Positions 17,283 through 26,455 of a stretch of 64,000 bases of DNA are shown in pieces. Source of the DNA: Actinacidiphila acididurans (lineage in GTDB: Bacteria > Actinomycetota > Actinomycetes > Streptomycetales > Streptomycetaceae). Position 1 is the first letter of the stretch. The number at the start of each line of letters is the position of its first letter. Made by a program: the position numbers and the translations under genes. Where the stretch lies: NCBI RefSeq assembly GCF_016918855.1, contig NZ_JADKYB010000003.1, forward strand, positions 186,001 through 250,000, read 5' to 3'. Below the pieces are notes generated by a model. The model had not been told where the DNA came from, searched no databases, and saw only the letters and a program-made list of their open reading frames with translations.

Positions 17283-18029
17283 TCAGGCCCGCAGGACCAC
17301 GGTGATGTGGGCGATCACGTCGTCGATCGCCGTGTCGAGGTAGAAGTGGCCGCCGGGGAAGACGTTCAGGGCGAACGGGCCGCCCGTGACGCGGGACCAG
17401 GAGTGCATGCCGTCGACCTCGGTGATGGGGTCGTGGCTGCCCGTCATGGCGGTGACCGGCAGGGACAGCGGCGGCTCGGGGAGGGAGGGCCGGTAGCTCT
17501 CCAGCAGGCGCCAGTCGGCGGTGACCATCGCCAGGATGGCCTTGCGGGTCTCGGCGTCCTCCAGCAGGGCGGGCGACGTGCCGCCGAGCCGGCGGATCAG
17601 GCGCATGGCCGCTTCCTGGTCGTCCGAACTCTCCGGCAGATCCGGTCCCTGGTGCGAACGGCCGGAGACCAGCAGGTGCTCCGGCCCGGGGACACCGGTG
17701 GCACGCAGCGCGAGCGCGGTCTCGTAGGCGACGGCAGCGCCCATGCTGTGGCCGAAGAAGGCGTACGGTCCCTGCTCGGCGACCGGCGCGACCGCCGCGC
17801 GCACCCCGGCGACCAGGGTGCGCATCCCGCCGGGCATCGGGTGCCCCTGCCGCTCGGCCCGCCCGGGGTACTGCACGGCCACCACTTCGATGTCCTCGGG
17901 CAGGCGGCGCGCCCAGCGGAAGAAGGCCAGGGCGGTGCCTCCGGCGTGCGGAAAGCAGATCAGCCGCAGCCGTGCCTGCGGCCGCGGCACGAAACGGATC
18001 AGCCAGCCCGGCGCACTCAGCGCGGCCAT
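17283..18029 (-). CDS. type II thioesterase
   Basis: 248 residues, the usual TEII length. Seen: N-terminal LICFPHAGGTALAF, nucleophile Ser in FFGHSMGAA (near residue 92), LLVSGR, Asp in TGSHDPIT and His in FPGGHFYL. TEII enzymes remove wrong acyl groups from carrier proteins of polyketide or nonribosomal peptide synthases. No such synthase, carrier protein or PPTase is present in this window, so it is an orphan here. AGGGGGG before the ATG is the ribosome site. Cytoplasmic. Confidence 0.9.
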   Translation of the reverse strand: MAALSAPGWLIRFVPRPQARLRLICFPHAGGTALAFFRWARRLPEDIEVVAVQYPGRAERQGHPMPGGMRTLVAGVRAAVAPVAEQGPYAFFGHSMGAAVAYETALALRATGVPGPEHLLVSGRSHQGPDLPESSDDQEAAMRLIRRLGGTSPALLEDAETRKAILAMVTADWRLLESYRPSLPEPPLSLPVTAMTGSHDPITEVDGMHSWSRVTGGPFALNVFPGGHFYLDTAIDDVIAHITVVLRA

Positions 18030-18245
18030 GGTCCTGCCCCCCTACGACTGAACTCGCCCCCGCGACCCGTCATATGAGTCACAACACGGCGTCCCACGGC
18101 TCTTGTTCGGCCGGGGGGAGTGATTCACGTCACAATTGCGGCGGCCAGGAGCCCGCCCCGGAGGGCGCCCGGGGCGAGCCCGTTGCGTCCGCCCTGCCCG
18201 TCACCATTGCGGCGGGCAGGACGGGTGGCCGGTCCGGACCCGGGA

Positions 18246-20837
18246 TCAGGCCGGGTGGCCGGTCCGGTCGTTCTTGGTGAGGATGCACAGCAGGGAACAG
18301 GCCACGGCCGACGACGGCGCCGTGACGGTCGGGCAGGTGCCGTGCGGGGAGTGCGCGGGCGTGAAGGTCGCGGTGGCGGTGTTCTTCAGCGGCAGCGCCA
18401 GCACGAAGGAGTCGCAGTAGACCTGCCGGCTCGTCCCCGCCGCCAGGGTGAAGGTGCCCGCCTCGGAGCGGCACTCCGGGGTCGTCGGGTCGTTGACCGT
18501 GACGTCCACCGCGTCCACCGGACCGTCGTTGGTGACGGTGATCCGCCAGTACGCGGTGCCGAGCAGTTGCAGCAGGCCGACCGGGCTGGTCTTGGCCCAG
18601 GGGCCCGGGCCGCCGGGGCCGCACGCGTGCCACGAGGTCGACGCGCAGATCTCCTTGTTCACGCTGACGTGCGGCTGGCACGCGGCCCCCGGCGCCACCT
18701 CCAGGGAGACCGTGTTCGAGGTCAGCGCCCCGGTGCTGTCCGAGCCGGTGGCCTGGTCGGCGACCTGGGCGATCGTGCAGTCCGTGCCGACCACGGTTCG
18801 CAGGCACACCTGCGGGTCGTCGCCCTGGAAGGACGCGGTCAGCGCGGGATGCCCGGTCCCGCCGAAGTCGCCGGTGCCGGTCAGGACGAGCCGCACGGTG
18901 ACGGTCAGGGCCGGATGGGCGGCCGCGGAGATCCCCGACAGGTCGATCACGCCCGACGAGGTGAGCGGCGGCGCCGCGACGACGCCGCCGTCCGGGTCGC
19001 TCACCGTCACCGTCGAGGCGGTCAAGTCGGCGTGCGAGAGGTCGAAGTTCTCCAGCCGTGCCTGGGTGTAACCCTGGACGTGTCCCGGCGCGCCGTCGCA
19101 GTAGAAGGCGCCCGGGCGCAAGGTCACCGAGGCGCCGCTGTGCAGGCACGGCGAGGCGCCGGTGGCCGGGTCCATGGAGAACAGCACGCCCGCGTCGCCC
19201 AGGCCGATCAGGCAGCGGGTCGTCGTGTCGTACGTGTAGCCGTAGTCGCGGGTCGCGCCGCCGTTGACGTTCGGATGGCCGGCGGCCGTGGGAAAGCCCG
19301 CGCAGGGCCGGCCGTACGTCCAGTCCCAGCAGACGGTGTTGCCCGGCAGCGCGCCACCCCAGACGGGGAAGTAGCTGCGGGTGCCGCCGTCCGCGGTCAC
19401 CACCTCGGGGTTGAACACCAGGGCGCCGGCCGACAGGCTCCCCAGGCCCGTGGCGGCGGGCGGCTGCGCGCTGCCGTCGAGGCCGTAGCAGGTGGTGTCG
19501 GGGGCGCCGCCGGTGGTGTCGGCCGTGCACACGCCGGTGACGTGCCCGGCGGTGTCGTAGGCGGCGAAGACGTTGTACGTGTAGGCGCTCGCCGAGGGTC
19601 CCGCCGGGTGGGGCGTCGTCCAGCCCGCGCACACCGCCGCGGTGGCCGGGTCGAAGCAGCCCAGGGCGGGCGGCCCGCTCACCGTGGAGGCGGCCTGCGG
19701 CGCGGAGGACGCGAACACCTTGCCGTCGGCCACCACCGTGGCGCCCTGGTAGAGGGCATAGGTGTTGCCCGGAAGGTCGTGGTTGGGCGGCACAATGGCG
19801 GCGAACGGCTGCCCGGCGCAAGGGGCGCGGGTCGCCAGGTCCATGCACAGCACCTGGCCGGTGCTCGCCACGCCGTAGACGTCGCCGCCGGTGGTGACGA
19901 GCCCGGCCAGGCCGTTGGCGCCGGAGGGCGTGCCGCCGGAGGCGAGCAGGGACACGAACCCGCAGTTGGCGCGGGCGGCCAGGTCGAGGCAGCCGACGCC
20001 GACCGAGCCGGCGGTCACCGCCGGGTAGTAGACGATGCCGGGCCGGCCGGGGTCGAGGACGTACTGCGGCGTCAGCGGGGTGAAGACGTCGCCGGTGCTG
20101 CCGCTGCCCAGCGGCCCGGCCGTCGTGTTGAGCGGGCGCGGCCAGGGCCCGCCGGGGCACGGCTGCCCGGAGGACAGGTCGTTGCAGACCACCAACGGCG
20201 CCGCCGGGCCGGTGTGGTGGTAGATGTTCCATGCCTCCACGTCCCCCGAGGCGGCGCGGTACAGGATCGGGCTGAAGCCGTCGCCTCCGGTGGAGCGTGG
20301 CGCGGCCTGCACCGGCGGCAGCAGGTCGGCGCGCACCTCGGTGCCGTTGCCGGTGGCCCCGGGGTTGCTGGCGCGCACGTCGGTGGTCGCGGCGCCCTGG
20401 TCGGTGGGCCCGAACGTGGTCCCGTCCGTCGACCAGGACGGCGTCCATCCCGGTGGCACGGACAACGAGCCGGGCACGTACGTCTGCGCGGCGCCGGCGC
20501 CCTGCAGATGGTCGGTGATCACCGCGGGCGCCGGGCCGCCGGTGCCGGCGTTGTGGTAGCCGACCGTCCAGTTGACGGTGTCCCCGTGGTCGGCCGGGGA
20601 CTGGCCGGGGTGCGTGATGTCGCCGGCGCTCTTGGTGAGCACCGATGTGCCCGGTGCGTCCGCGGCTGCCGCCCCGTGGGCGGCTGCCGGGCGCGGGGTG
20701 TCCGCGGGCGCGGTGGCGTCGGCGACGACGGGCTGGACGGAGCCGGCGGCGATCGCCAGCAACGCGGCGCCCACGGCGACGGCCGCCCTTCTCAGGGGCG
20801 GCCGCGGTCTTGTGCCGGACAGCAGGGTTCGGGTCAC
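18246..20837 (-). CDS. large secreted DUF11-like repeat protein
   Basis: 863 residues from a GTG start with a good GGGGGAAA ribosome site. Sec signal peptide to about residue 40. Residues 60-150 (DTVNWTVGYHNAGTGG..., ITDHLQG) form a DUF11-like Ig domain. The middle (about 190-560) holds repeated short units with Cys pairs such as GCLDLAARANCG, LCMDLATRAPCAG and GCFDPATAAVCAG, reminiscent of beta-propeller blades. A second DUF11-like domain lies at the C-terminus (YWRITVTNDGPVDAVDVTVND). There is no LPxTG-type sorting signal, so it is probably released or loosely bound. No enzymatic motif; function unknown. Confidence 0.8.
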   Translation of the reverse strand: MTRTLLSGTRPRPPLRRAAVAVGAALLAIAAGSVQPVVADATAPADTPRPAAAHGAAAADAPGTSVLTKSAGDITHPGQSPADHGDTVNWTVGYHNAGTGGPAPAVITDHLQGAGAAQTYVPGSLSVPPGWTPSWSTDGTTFGPTDQGAATTDVRASNPGATGNGTEVRADLLPPVQAAPRSTGGDGFSPILYRAASGDVEAWNIYHHTGPAAPLVVCNDLSSGQPCPGGPWPRPLNTTAGPLGSGSTGDVFTPLTPQYVLDPGRPGIVYYPAVTAGSVGVGCLDLAARANCGFVSLLASGGTPSGANGLAGLVTTGGDVYGVASTGQVLCMDLATRAPCAGQPFAAIVPPNHDLPGNTYALYQGATVVADGKVFASSAPQAASTVSGPPALGCFDPATAAVCAGWTTPHPAGPSASAYTYNVFAAYDTAGHVTGVCTADTTGGAPDTTCYGLDGSAQPPAATGLGSLSAGALVFNPEVVTADGGTRSYFPVWGGALPGNTVCWDWTYGRPCAGFPTAAGHPNVNGGATRDYGYTYDTTTRCLIGLGDAGVLFSMDPATGASPCLHSGASVTLRPGAFYCDGAPGHVQGYTQARLENFDLSHADLTASTVTVSDPDGGVVAAPPLTSSGVIDLSGISAAAHPALTVTVRLVLTGTGDFGGTGHPALTASFQGDDPQVCLRTVVGTDCTIAQVADQATGSDSTGALTSNTVSLEVAPGAACQPHVSVNKEICASTSWHACGPGGPGPWAKTSPVGLLQLLGTAYWRITVTNDGPVDAVDVTVNDPTTPECRSEAGTFTLAAGTSRQVYCDSFVLALPLKNTATATFTPAHSPHGTCPTVTAPSSAVACSLLCILTKNDRTGHPA

Positions 20838-21140
20838 GTATTTCCCCCACCTTCGTCTCGGGTCACGCGGGCGTCACAGGCGAGCCCGCCGGATGACCGT
20901 AAAAGAGGATGAGGTGATCAGTCATCATATTGCTAAGGGCCGACAACAATTGACCGCAGATGAAGGTGTGTTGCCGGAAATCCAGTCGGGTCCGGTGTAT
21001 TTCTGACCGCCACCCGGGGGCATTTTCCCGCTCGGCTCATTGTGCGCGCGGGGGCTCACGCCCGCGCGATCCCGTCGCGGTATGCGCTCTTACCCAGTGG
21101 TTTCACCCCGTGCTTGTCCGGGCACGCGGACGAACTCGGG
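20838..21140. other. upstream region of the DUF11-like gene; no gene seen
   Basis: About 300 bp. The first 170 bp are AT-richer (ATGAGGTGATCAGTCATCAT) and probably hold the promoter of the minus-strand DUF11-like gene. No open frame here shows coding character, and the decayed oxidoreductase starts at its right end. Confidence 0.4.
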
Positions 21141-21501
21141 GCCCGCGAGGGCGCGGCCGTGCTGGTGAACGGCGCCGGCGCCACCGTCGGATAGGCCGCG
21201 GCGCAGATCGCGCTCCAGCGAGGGGCGCGGGTCATCGGAACTGATGCGCGCCGTCAAGACGCCCGAAAACGTGCTGACGCTCAGCGACTTCGCCGAGAGC
21301 CGGAAACTGGGCGTGCGCATCGGCTTCGGCACCGAAGCCGTTCTGCGCACCGACGTGCTCGGCGCGTAGGCGCAACTCGCCGCCGAGGGCCGCTTCCCGG
21401 TGCCCGTGGCGGGTGTCCTCCCGCTGGAGGACTGGCGCAGGGCCGCCGAGCCGAGCCGGTCGGGGCAGGCGCACGGCAAGCTCGTCCTGCGGATCGGCTG
21501 A
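21141..21501 (+). pseudogene. decayed zinc-binding/quinone oxidoreductase (MDR family)
   Basis: Translation of one frame gives GAREGAAVLVNGAGATVG-stop-AAAQIALQRGARVIG, the nucleotide-binding motif of NADPH:quinone oxidoreductases with an in-frame TAG. A different frame then gives TPENVLTLSDFAESRKLGVRI, a stop, and AQLAAEGRFPVPV...LPLEDW...GKLVLRIG ending in TGA, the normal C-terminus of the same family. So there are two internal stops, a frameshift, and a missing stretch of roughly 40 or more residues between the Rossmann motif and the C-terminal part. The N-terminal GroES-like domain is not seen. A dead gene remnant. Confidence 0.8.
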
Positions 21502-21747
21502 CGGGCTGCCGGACCGGAGCGCCTGCCTGCCCGCCGGGCCGGGACGCCGCTCGTGGCCGGCGGCGCGGCCCTCGCCGACCTCCGACCTCGCCGAGGCCGA
21601 CGCCACGGGCCGGCCCCCCGGTCGGCCGCAGCAGCCACCGCCCGGACCCTTGCGGGCCCGCCCGCTCGTGCCGGAGAGTGAAGACACGACCTCGTGCCCA
21701 TCTGCCGTTCATCTCGGCGTCGGGCGGAGCGAATAGTTTCAGCCACC

Positions 21748-24700
21748 ATGGACCTTCACCACAACGACACCGCGGGCGTCACGCGCCGCGGACTCATCGT
21801 CGGCGCCGTCGCCGCCGGGCTCGCGGCGACCGCCGGCGTGGGAACCGCCGAGGCCGCCACCGCGCCGGGCGCGGCGAGACCCGCGGGCAGCGCGCCCGGC
21901 ACCGGCCCGGCGGAGCCGGACGGCACCGGTGTGCCGGCGTACGCGACGACCGTTCCGGGGGAGTCGGTCGAGGCCGACCGGGTGGACCGGCCGGTGGCCC
22001 CCGGGATCGTCCTCACCTCGTTCGACACCTTCGGCCGCACCGGCTGGCTGCGGGTGCACGTGCTGAACGCCGACCTCGGCCGGGCGTCGGTCGGCGTGGA
22101 CCTGATCGCCGACAAGGTGAGCGACCCGCGGCCGCTGTCCCAGGCCGCCGACGCGGCGCACGCGGTCGCCGCCGTCAACGGCGACTACTTCGACATCACC
22201 GAGACCTTCGCCGCCGAGGGCCCGGAGATCCAGGGCGGGAAGCTGCGCAAGGGCACCTCCCAGCACGCCACGGTCGCGGCCGTCGGTGCCGACCGGGTGG
22301 CCCGCCTGGCCGACCTGGTGCTCACCGGCACGGTGACGGTCGCCGGCACCCAGCGGCCGCTGGCCGCGCTCAACTCCCCCTCGGTGCCCGCCGACAGCCT
22401 GGTCGCCTTCACCCCGCAGTGGGGCGCCGGCAACCGCACCCTCATCCAGGACGCCGGACCGTACACCGAACTCGTCGTCTCCGGCGGCACCGTGACCGCC
22501 GTCAACAGCGCCATCACCAACACGCCCGTCCCCGACGGCGGCCTGATCGTCCTCGGCCGCGGCGCCGCCGCCGCACAGCTCGCCGGCACCAAGCCGGGCG
22601 ACGCCGTCGCCGTGGCGTTCGCCCCGCGCAGCGACGCGCCCACCGACCTGCAGATGGCGCTGGGCAGCGGCGCGGTGCTGGTCCAGGGCGGCACCGCGGT
22701 CGACTTCCCGCCCAGCACCGGAAACGACGCGCCCAAGCCGCGCACCGCCATCGGCTGGCCGGCCGGCGGCCACCGGCTGCTGCTGGTCGCGGTCGACGGC
22801 TCCGCCAACTTCTCGGCCGGCCTGAGCTTCGACGACATGGCCAAGCTCATGGTCCGCCTCGGCGCCGACGAGGCGTTCATGCTCGACGGCGGCGGCTCCA
22901 CCGAACTCGTCGCCCGCCGCCCCGGCGACGCCGTGGTCGGCGTCGTCAACACCCCCTCGGACGGCAGCGAACGGCCCGTGCCCAACGGCGTCGGCCTGTT
23001 CGCCGCCAAGGGCTCGGGCACCCTGCACGGCCTCGACGTGCGGCCCGGCGCCGACCGGGTGATCCCCGGCCTGACCCTGGACCTCGCGGTCGCCGGCTAC
23101 GACGAGACGTGGGCGCCGGTGCCGCTCGACGGCGGGAACCCGGTGGACTGGGCCGCCGACCCGCGCTCGCTCGGCAAGGCGAGTGACGGGGTCTTCCGCG
23201 CCAAGCGGCCCGGCGCCGGCACCCTGCGGGCCCGGTCCGGCCGGGCCGACGGCGAGCACGAGGTACGCGTCCTCGGCGGCCTGCACAAACTGGCCTTCAC
23301 CGAACGCGCCGTCACCATCGACCCGGGCACGACGGCGAACGTCGGCCTGACCGGATACGACGCCGACGGCTTCGACGCCCCCGTCGCCCCGCGCGACGTG
23401 ACCCTCGACTACGACCGCACCGTCGTCACCGTGACCCCCGCGGCGGGCGGCGGGCTGGTCGTCACCGGCGGCGCCGACGCCGGCGGCAAGGCCACCACCG
23501 TCACCGCGACCGTGGCAGGCGTGACCGCCAAGCTCCCCGTCACGGTCGGCCTGGTCGACGTCCCGCTCGCCGACTTCGAGCCCACCGAGCACTGGACCGC
23601 CACCTCCGCCCGCGGCACCGCCTCGGTCGCCTTCGTCGCGGCCCCGGAGCGGCCCGGCGCCGCCGCCGGCAACAACGCGCTGAAGCTCACCTACGACTTC
23701 ACCGGCCAGACCAGCACCTCGGCCGCCTACGCGGTCGCCGGCCCCGGCCCGATCACCCTGCCCAGCGGCGCCAGGAAGCTCGCCCTGTGGGTCAACGGCG
23801 ACGGCCGGAACCACTGGCTGCGCGCCATGATGTACTCCCAGGGCACCACCAACGTGCCGTTCACCTTCGCCGCGACCATCGACTGGACCGGCTGGCGCCG
23901 GGTCGTCGGCGACATCCCGGCCGGCTTCTCCGAGCCCATCACCCTGCAGCGGGTCTACATCGCCGAGACCTCGCAGACCAACAAGAACGCGGGCGCCCTG
24001 GAGTTCGACGCGCTCACCGCCCAGGTCGGCCAGCAGCCGGACACCACCGAACCGCCGCAGCCCGACCCGTACGTCACCGAGCAGGGCGGCGTCCCGGACG
24101 GCCGCTGGACCTTCGCCGTGCTCTCCGACCTGCACGTGAGCGCCGCGGCCGGGCTGGACTCCTTCTCGGGACGGCAGGCGGAGATCGCACTGGACCAGGT
24201 CGTCGCGAGCAAGCCGGACTTCATCCTGATCAACGGCGACTTCGTGGACAACAACACCCAGGCCGACTTCGACCTGGCCAACGGGCTGCTGCGCGACCAC
24301 GTCCCGGCGGACCTGCCGGTCTACTGGACCCCCGGCAACCACGAGGCCGGCCTGTCGGCCACCGGTGGCCTGGACACCTTCCTCAGCGCGACCGGCCGGC
24401 CCAACCGGCAGATCTTCGACCACAAGGGCACCCGGTTCATCCTGCTGGACTCCCACACCGGCGACATGCGCACCTCGGACTGGGACCAGGTGCCGCTGCT
24501 GCGGTCCGAACTGGACAAGGCCGCCGGCGACCGCTCGGTCACCGGCGTCGTGATCTCCTTCCACCACCCGCTGCACGACCCGTCCGGGGCCGGCGCCTCG
24601 CAGCTGTCCGACCAGCTCGAGGCCGACCTGCTCAAGCGCTGGCTGGCCGACTTCCGGGAGCGGTCCGGCAAGCCGGTCGCACTGTTCACCGGCCACGCGC

Positions 24701-25215
24701 ACACCGCCGCGGTCACCCGCGCCGACGGCGTGCTTGAGGTCAACACACCGGCCGTCGGCAAGACCCCGTACAGCTCGCCCGACCAGGGCGGCTTCTTCGG
24801 GTGGATGAACGTCGGCGTCGACCCGCGGCCGGCGAAGGTGAAGGCCGGGCAGCCCAGCCCCGGCACCCGCGACTGGCTGCTGGCCGAGAGCCGGCCGGTG
24901 ATCGACGGCATCGAGGTGTCGGCCCCGGGCCAGGTCGCGGTGGGCGCCTCCGCGGCGCTCACCGCGACCGGCGTCACCAGCGAGTTCGGCCTGCGGTTCC
25001 CGCTGCGCTTCCCGGCCAGCGTGACCTGGAGCGGCGACTCCGGCGTGGTCGTCACCGACTCGCCCTCCGAGGCGAAGTCCGCCGCCCGGCGCCGGACGAC
25101 CCTGGCCGTGCTCGACCCGGCGACCGGTACGCTCACCGCCGTGCGCGCCGGCACGGTCACCGTCACCGTGGCCTCCGGCGGCCTGACCGGCTCGGCGGCC
25201 GTCACCCTGGCGTAG
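21748..25215 (+). CDS. Tat-exported phosphodiester glycosidase-metallophosphoesterase fusion
   Basis: 1155 residues. Tat signal TRRGLIVGAVAAGLA near residues 12-26. Residues about 95-440 form a phosphodiester glycosidase (NAGPA/DUF2233) domain with AAVNGDYFD (143) and MLDGGGSTELV (378). Then Ig-like beta domains (about 530-620) and a lectin-like segment (about 615-770). The C-terminal calcineurin-type phosphoesterase has LSDLHVS (789), INGDFVDNN (828), PGNHEAG (863), SFHHPLHD (938) and TGHAHTAA (982), i.e. all metal-ligand motifs. Together the two domains could strip sugar-phosphodiester bonds, for example from wall polymers. AATAGTTT before the ATG may be a -10 of a leaderless transcript. 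Confidence 0.9.
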   Translation: MDLHHNDTAGVTRRGLIVGAVAAGLAATAGVGTAEAATAPGAARPAGSAPGTGPAEPDGTGVPAYATTVPGESVEADRVDRPVAPGIVLTSFDTFGRTGWLRVHVLNADLGRASVGVDLIADKVSDPRPLSQAADAAHAVAAVNGDYFDITETFAAEGPEIQGGKLRKGTSQHATVAAVGADRVARLADLVLTGTVTVAGTQRPLAALNSPSVPADSLVAFTPQWGAGNRTLIQDAGPYTELVVSGGTVTAVNSAITNTPVPDGGLIVLGRGAAAAQLAGTKPGDAVAVAFAPRSDAPTDLQMALGSGAVLVQGGTAVDFPPSTGNDAPKPRTAIGWPAGGHRLLLVAVDGSANFSAGLSFDDMAKLMVRLGADEAFMLDGGGSTELVARRPGDAVVGVVNTPSDGSERPVPNGVGLFAAKGSGTLHGLDVRPGADRVIPGLTLDLAVAGYDETWAPVPLDGGNPVDWAADPRSLGKASDGVFRAKRPGAGTLRARSGRADGEHEVRVLGGLHKLAFTERAVTIDPGTTANVGLTGYDADGFDAPVAPRDVTLDYDRTVVTVTPAAGGGLVVTGGADAGGKATTVTATVAGVTAKLPVTVGLVDVPLADFEPTEHWTATSARGTASVAFVAAPERPGAAAGNNALKLTYDFTGQTSTSAAYAVAGPGPITLPSGARKLALWVNGDGRNHWLRAMMYSQGTTNVPFTFAATIDWTGWRRVVGDIPAGFSEPITLQRVYIAETSQTNKNAGALEFDALTAQVGQQPDTTEPPQPDPYVTEQGGVPDGRWTFAVLSDLHVSAAAGLDSFSGRQAEIALDQVVASKPDFILINGDFVDNNTQADFDLANGLLRDHVPADLPVYWTPGNHEAGLSATGGLDTFLSATGRPNRQIFDHKGTRFILLDSHTGDMRTSDWDQVPLLRSELDKAAGDRSVTGVVISFHHPLHDPSGAGASQLSDQLEADLLKRWLADFRERSGKPVALFTGHAHTAAVTRADGVLEVNTPAVGKTPYSSPDQGGFFGWMNVGVDPRPAKVKAGQPSPGTRDWLLAESRPVIDGIEVSAPGQVAVGASAALTATGVTSEFGLRFPLRFPASVTWSGDSGVVVTDSPSEAKSAARRRTTLAVLDPATGTLTAVRAGTVTVTVASGGLTGSAAVTLA

Positions 25216-25226
25216 CCGGCCAAGGT

Positions 25227-25275
25227 CCAGGTGGCCGTTCCCCTACACCCTCCGGGTACGGGAACGGCCACCTGG
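25227..25275. terminator. bidirectional terminator, 16-bp perfect stem
   Basis: CCAGGTGGCCGTTCCC (25227-25242) pairs perfectly with 25260-25275 across a 17-nt loop, between the convergent fusion hydrolase and GH25 genes. Confidence 0.85.
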
Positions 25276-25294
25276 CCGGCTCACCGGGAGCGGC

Positions 25295-26215
25295 TCAGGG
25301 CGTGTTGTTCGCCAGGGCGAGCAGGCGGCTGCTGGTGCCGTTGAACTTGTCGCGGTCGACGGCGCCGGTGATGCCGCTGACCGTGCCGCCGTCGTCGTAC
25401 TGCCAGACCGTCCAGTACGGGAACCCGCTCGGCAGCGTCGGGCTCGCCGCCGTGGTCCAGTGAGCCACCCACAGCGGGCTCTTGCCCGACATCCCGGTCC
25501 AGCTGCCGGTGCAGGTGTTCCACCAGCCGGCGTTGGTGTAGACGACGACGTCCCGGCCGGTCCGCGCCTTGTAGGCGGTGTAGAAGTCCGACACCCAGGT
25601 GCGCATGGCGCTGGTCGACAGGCCGTAGCAGGACGCCCCGTACGGGTTGTACTCGATGTCCAGGACGCCGGGCAGCGTCAGGCCGTCCGCCGACCAGGCG
25701 CCGCCGTTCGCGGCGAACCAGGCGGCCTGGGTCGAGCCGCCGGACAGGTCCGGGCGGGCGAAGTGGTAGGCACCCCGGATCACCCCGGCGTGATAGGCGT
25801 TCAGGTAGTTCGCGGCGAAGGACGAGTCCCGGGAACTCGTGCCCTCGGTCGCCTTGATCCAGGCGAACTGCATACCGGCGCTGTGCACCGACGTCCAGTT
25901 GATGGTGCCCTGCCAGTGCGACACGTCGATGCCCTGGACACCGTCGGTCTGACTGCGCGGGGTGGGCGTGCCGGATTCCCCGGCCTTCTCCCAGCCCTCG
26001 TGGATTCTCGTGCCCACCCCCATGTAGGCCTGTCCGTCGGGGACCCGGGGACCGGACGGCATGGGCGGCTCGGCCGTCCGCGCGTCGGCGGCCCCCGTCA
26101 TGGTGGTGAGCAGTGCGAGCACCGCCGCGGTGGCGGCGGCGATCGCGCCCCGCCGCAGGCGCGGTCCTGCGAAACGCGATCTGTTCATGGACGGCTTGTT
26201 CAGGGACGACTTCAT
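25295..26215 (-). CDS. secreted GH25 lysozyme (muramidase)
   Basis: 306 residues from the ATG giving MKSSLNKPSMNRSRF; a second in-frame ATG nine codons later (MNRSRF) is also possible. Sec signal peptide ends near ADARTAEP. The GH25 domain (about residues 85-300) starts GIDVSHWQGTINW and has WIKATEG, YHFARPD, the catalytic DxE in GVLDIEYN, and WQYDDGGTV near the end. GH25 enzymes hydrolyse the beta-1,4 bond of peptidoglycan, and Streptomyces secretes this type (cellosyl-like). No separate wall-binding repeats are seen. It faces the phosphodiester glycosidase fusion gene across a shared terminator. Confidence 0.93.
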   Translation of the reverse strand: MKSSLNKPSMNRSRFAGPRLRRGAIAAATAAVLALLTTMTGAADARTAEPPMPSGPRVPDGQAYMGVGTRIHEGWEKAGESGTPTPRSQTDGVQGIDVSHWQGTINWTSVHSAGMQFAWIKATEGTSSRDSSFAANYLNAYHAGVIRGAYHFARPDLSGGSTQAAWFAANGGAWSADGLTLPGVLDIEYNPYGASCYGLSTSAMRTWVSDFYTAYKARTGRDVVVYTNAGWWNTCTGSWTGMSGKSPLWVAHWTTAASPTLPSGFPYWTVWQYDDGGTVSGITGAVDRDKFNGTSSRLLALANNTP

Positions 26216-26455
26216 GGGAACGCGACACCTCCGCACCCAGGAAACGACCTGCGGCGCACGAGCACGGCGGCGCCCCGCCCGCGCACCCCGAATGGCCCAG
26301 CCGGACCGACCGGATGGAGCAACGGCCCCCGGCGCCGCAGGTCGCGCGACCCCGGGCGCGGTCCGGCGCACCGGCCCGGCCGCCCCGGTTGCGGGTGCGG
26401 ACCCGCCCGGTACGGTCGGGATCGGGCAGGTGCCACCGCACGAAGGAGCAGGCGG

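Noticed and set aside
21739..24702. 987-codon minus-strand frame opposite the phosphodiester glycosidase fusion
   Set aside because: Same antisense shadow pattern; all recognisable motifs are on the plus strand.
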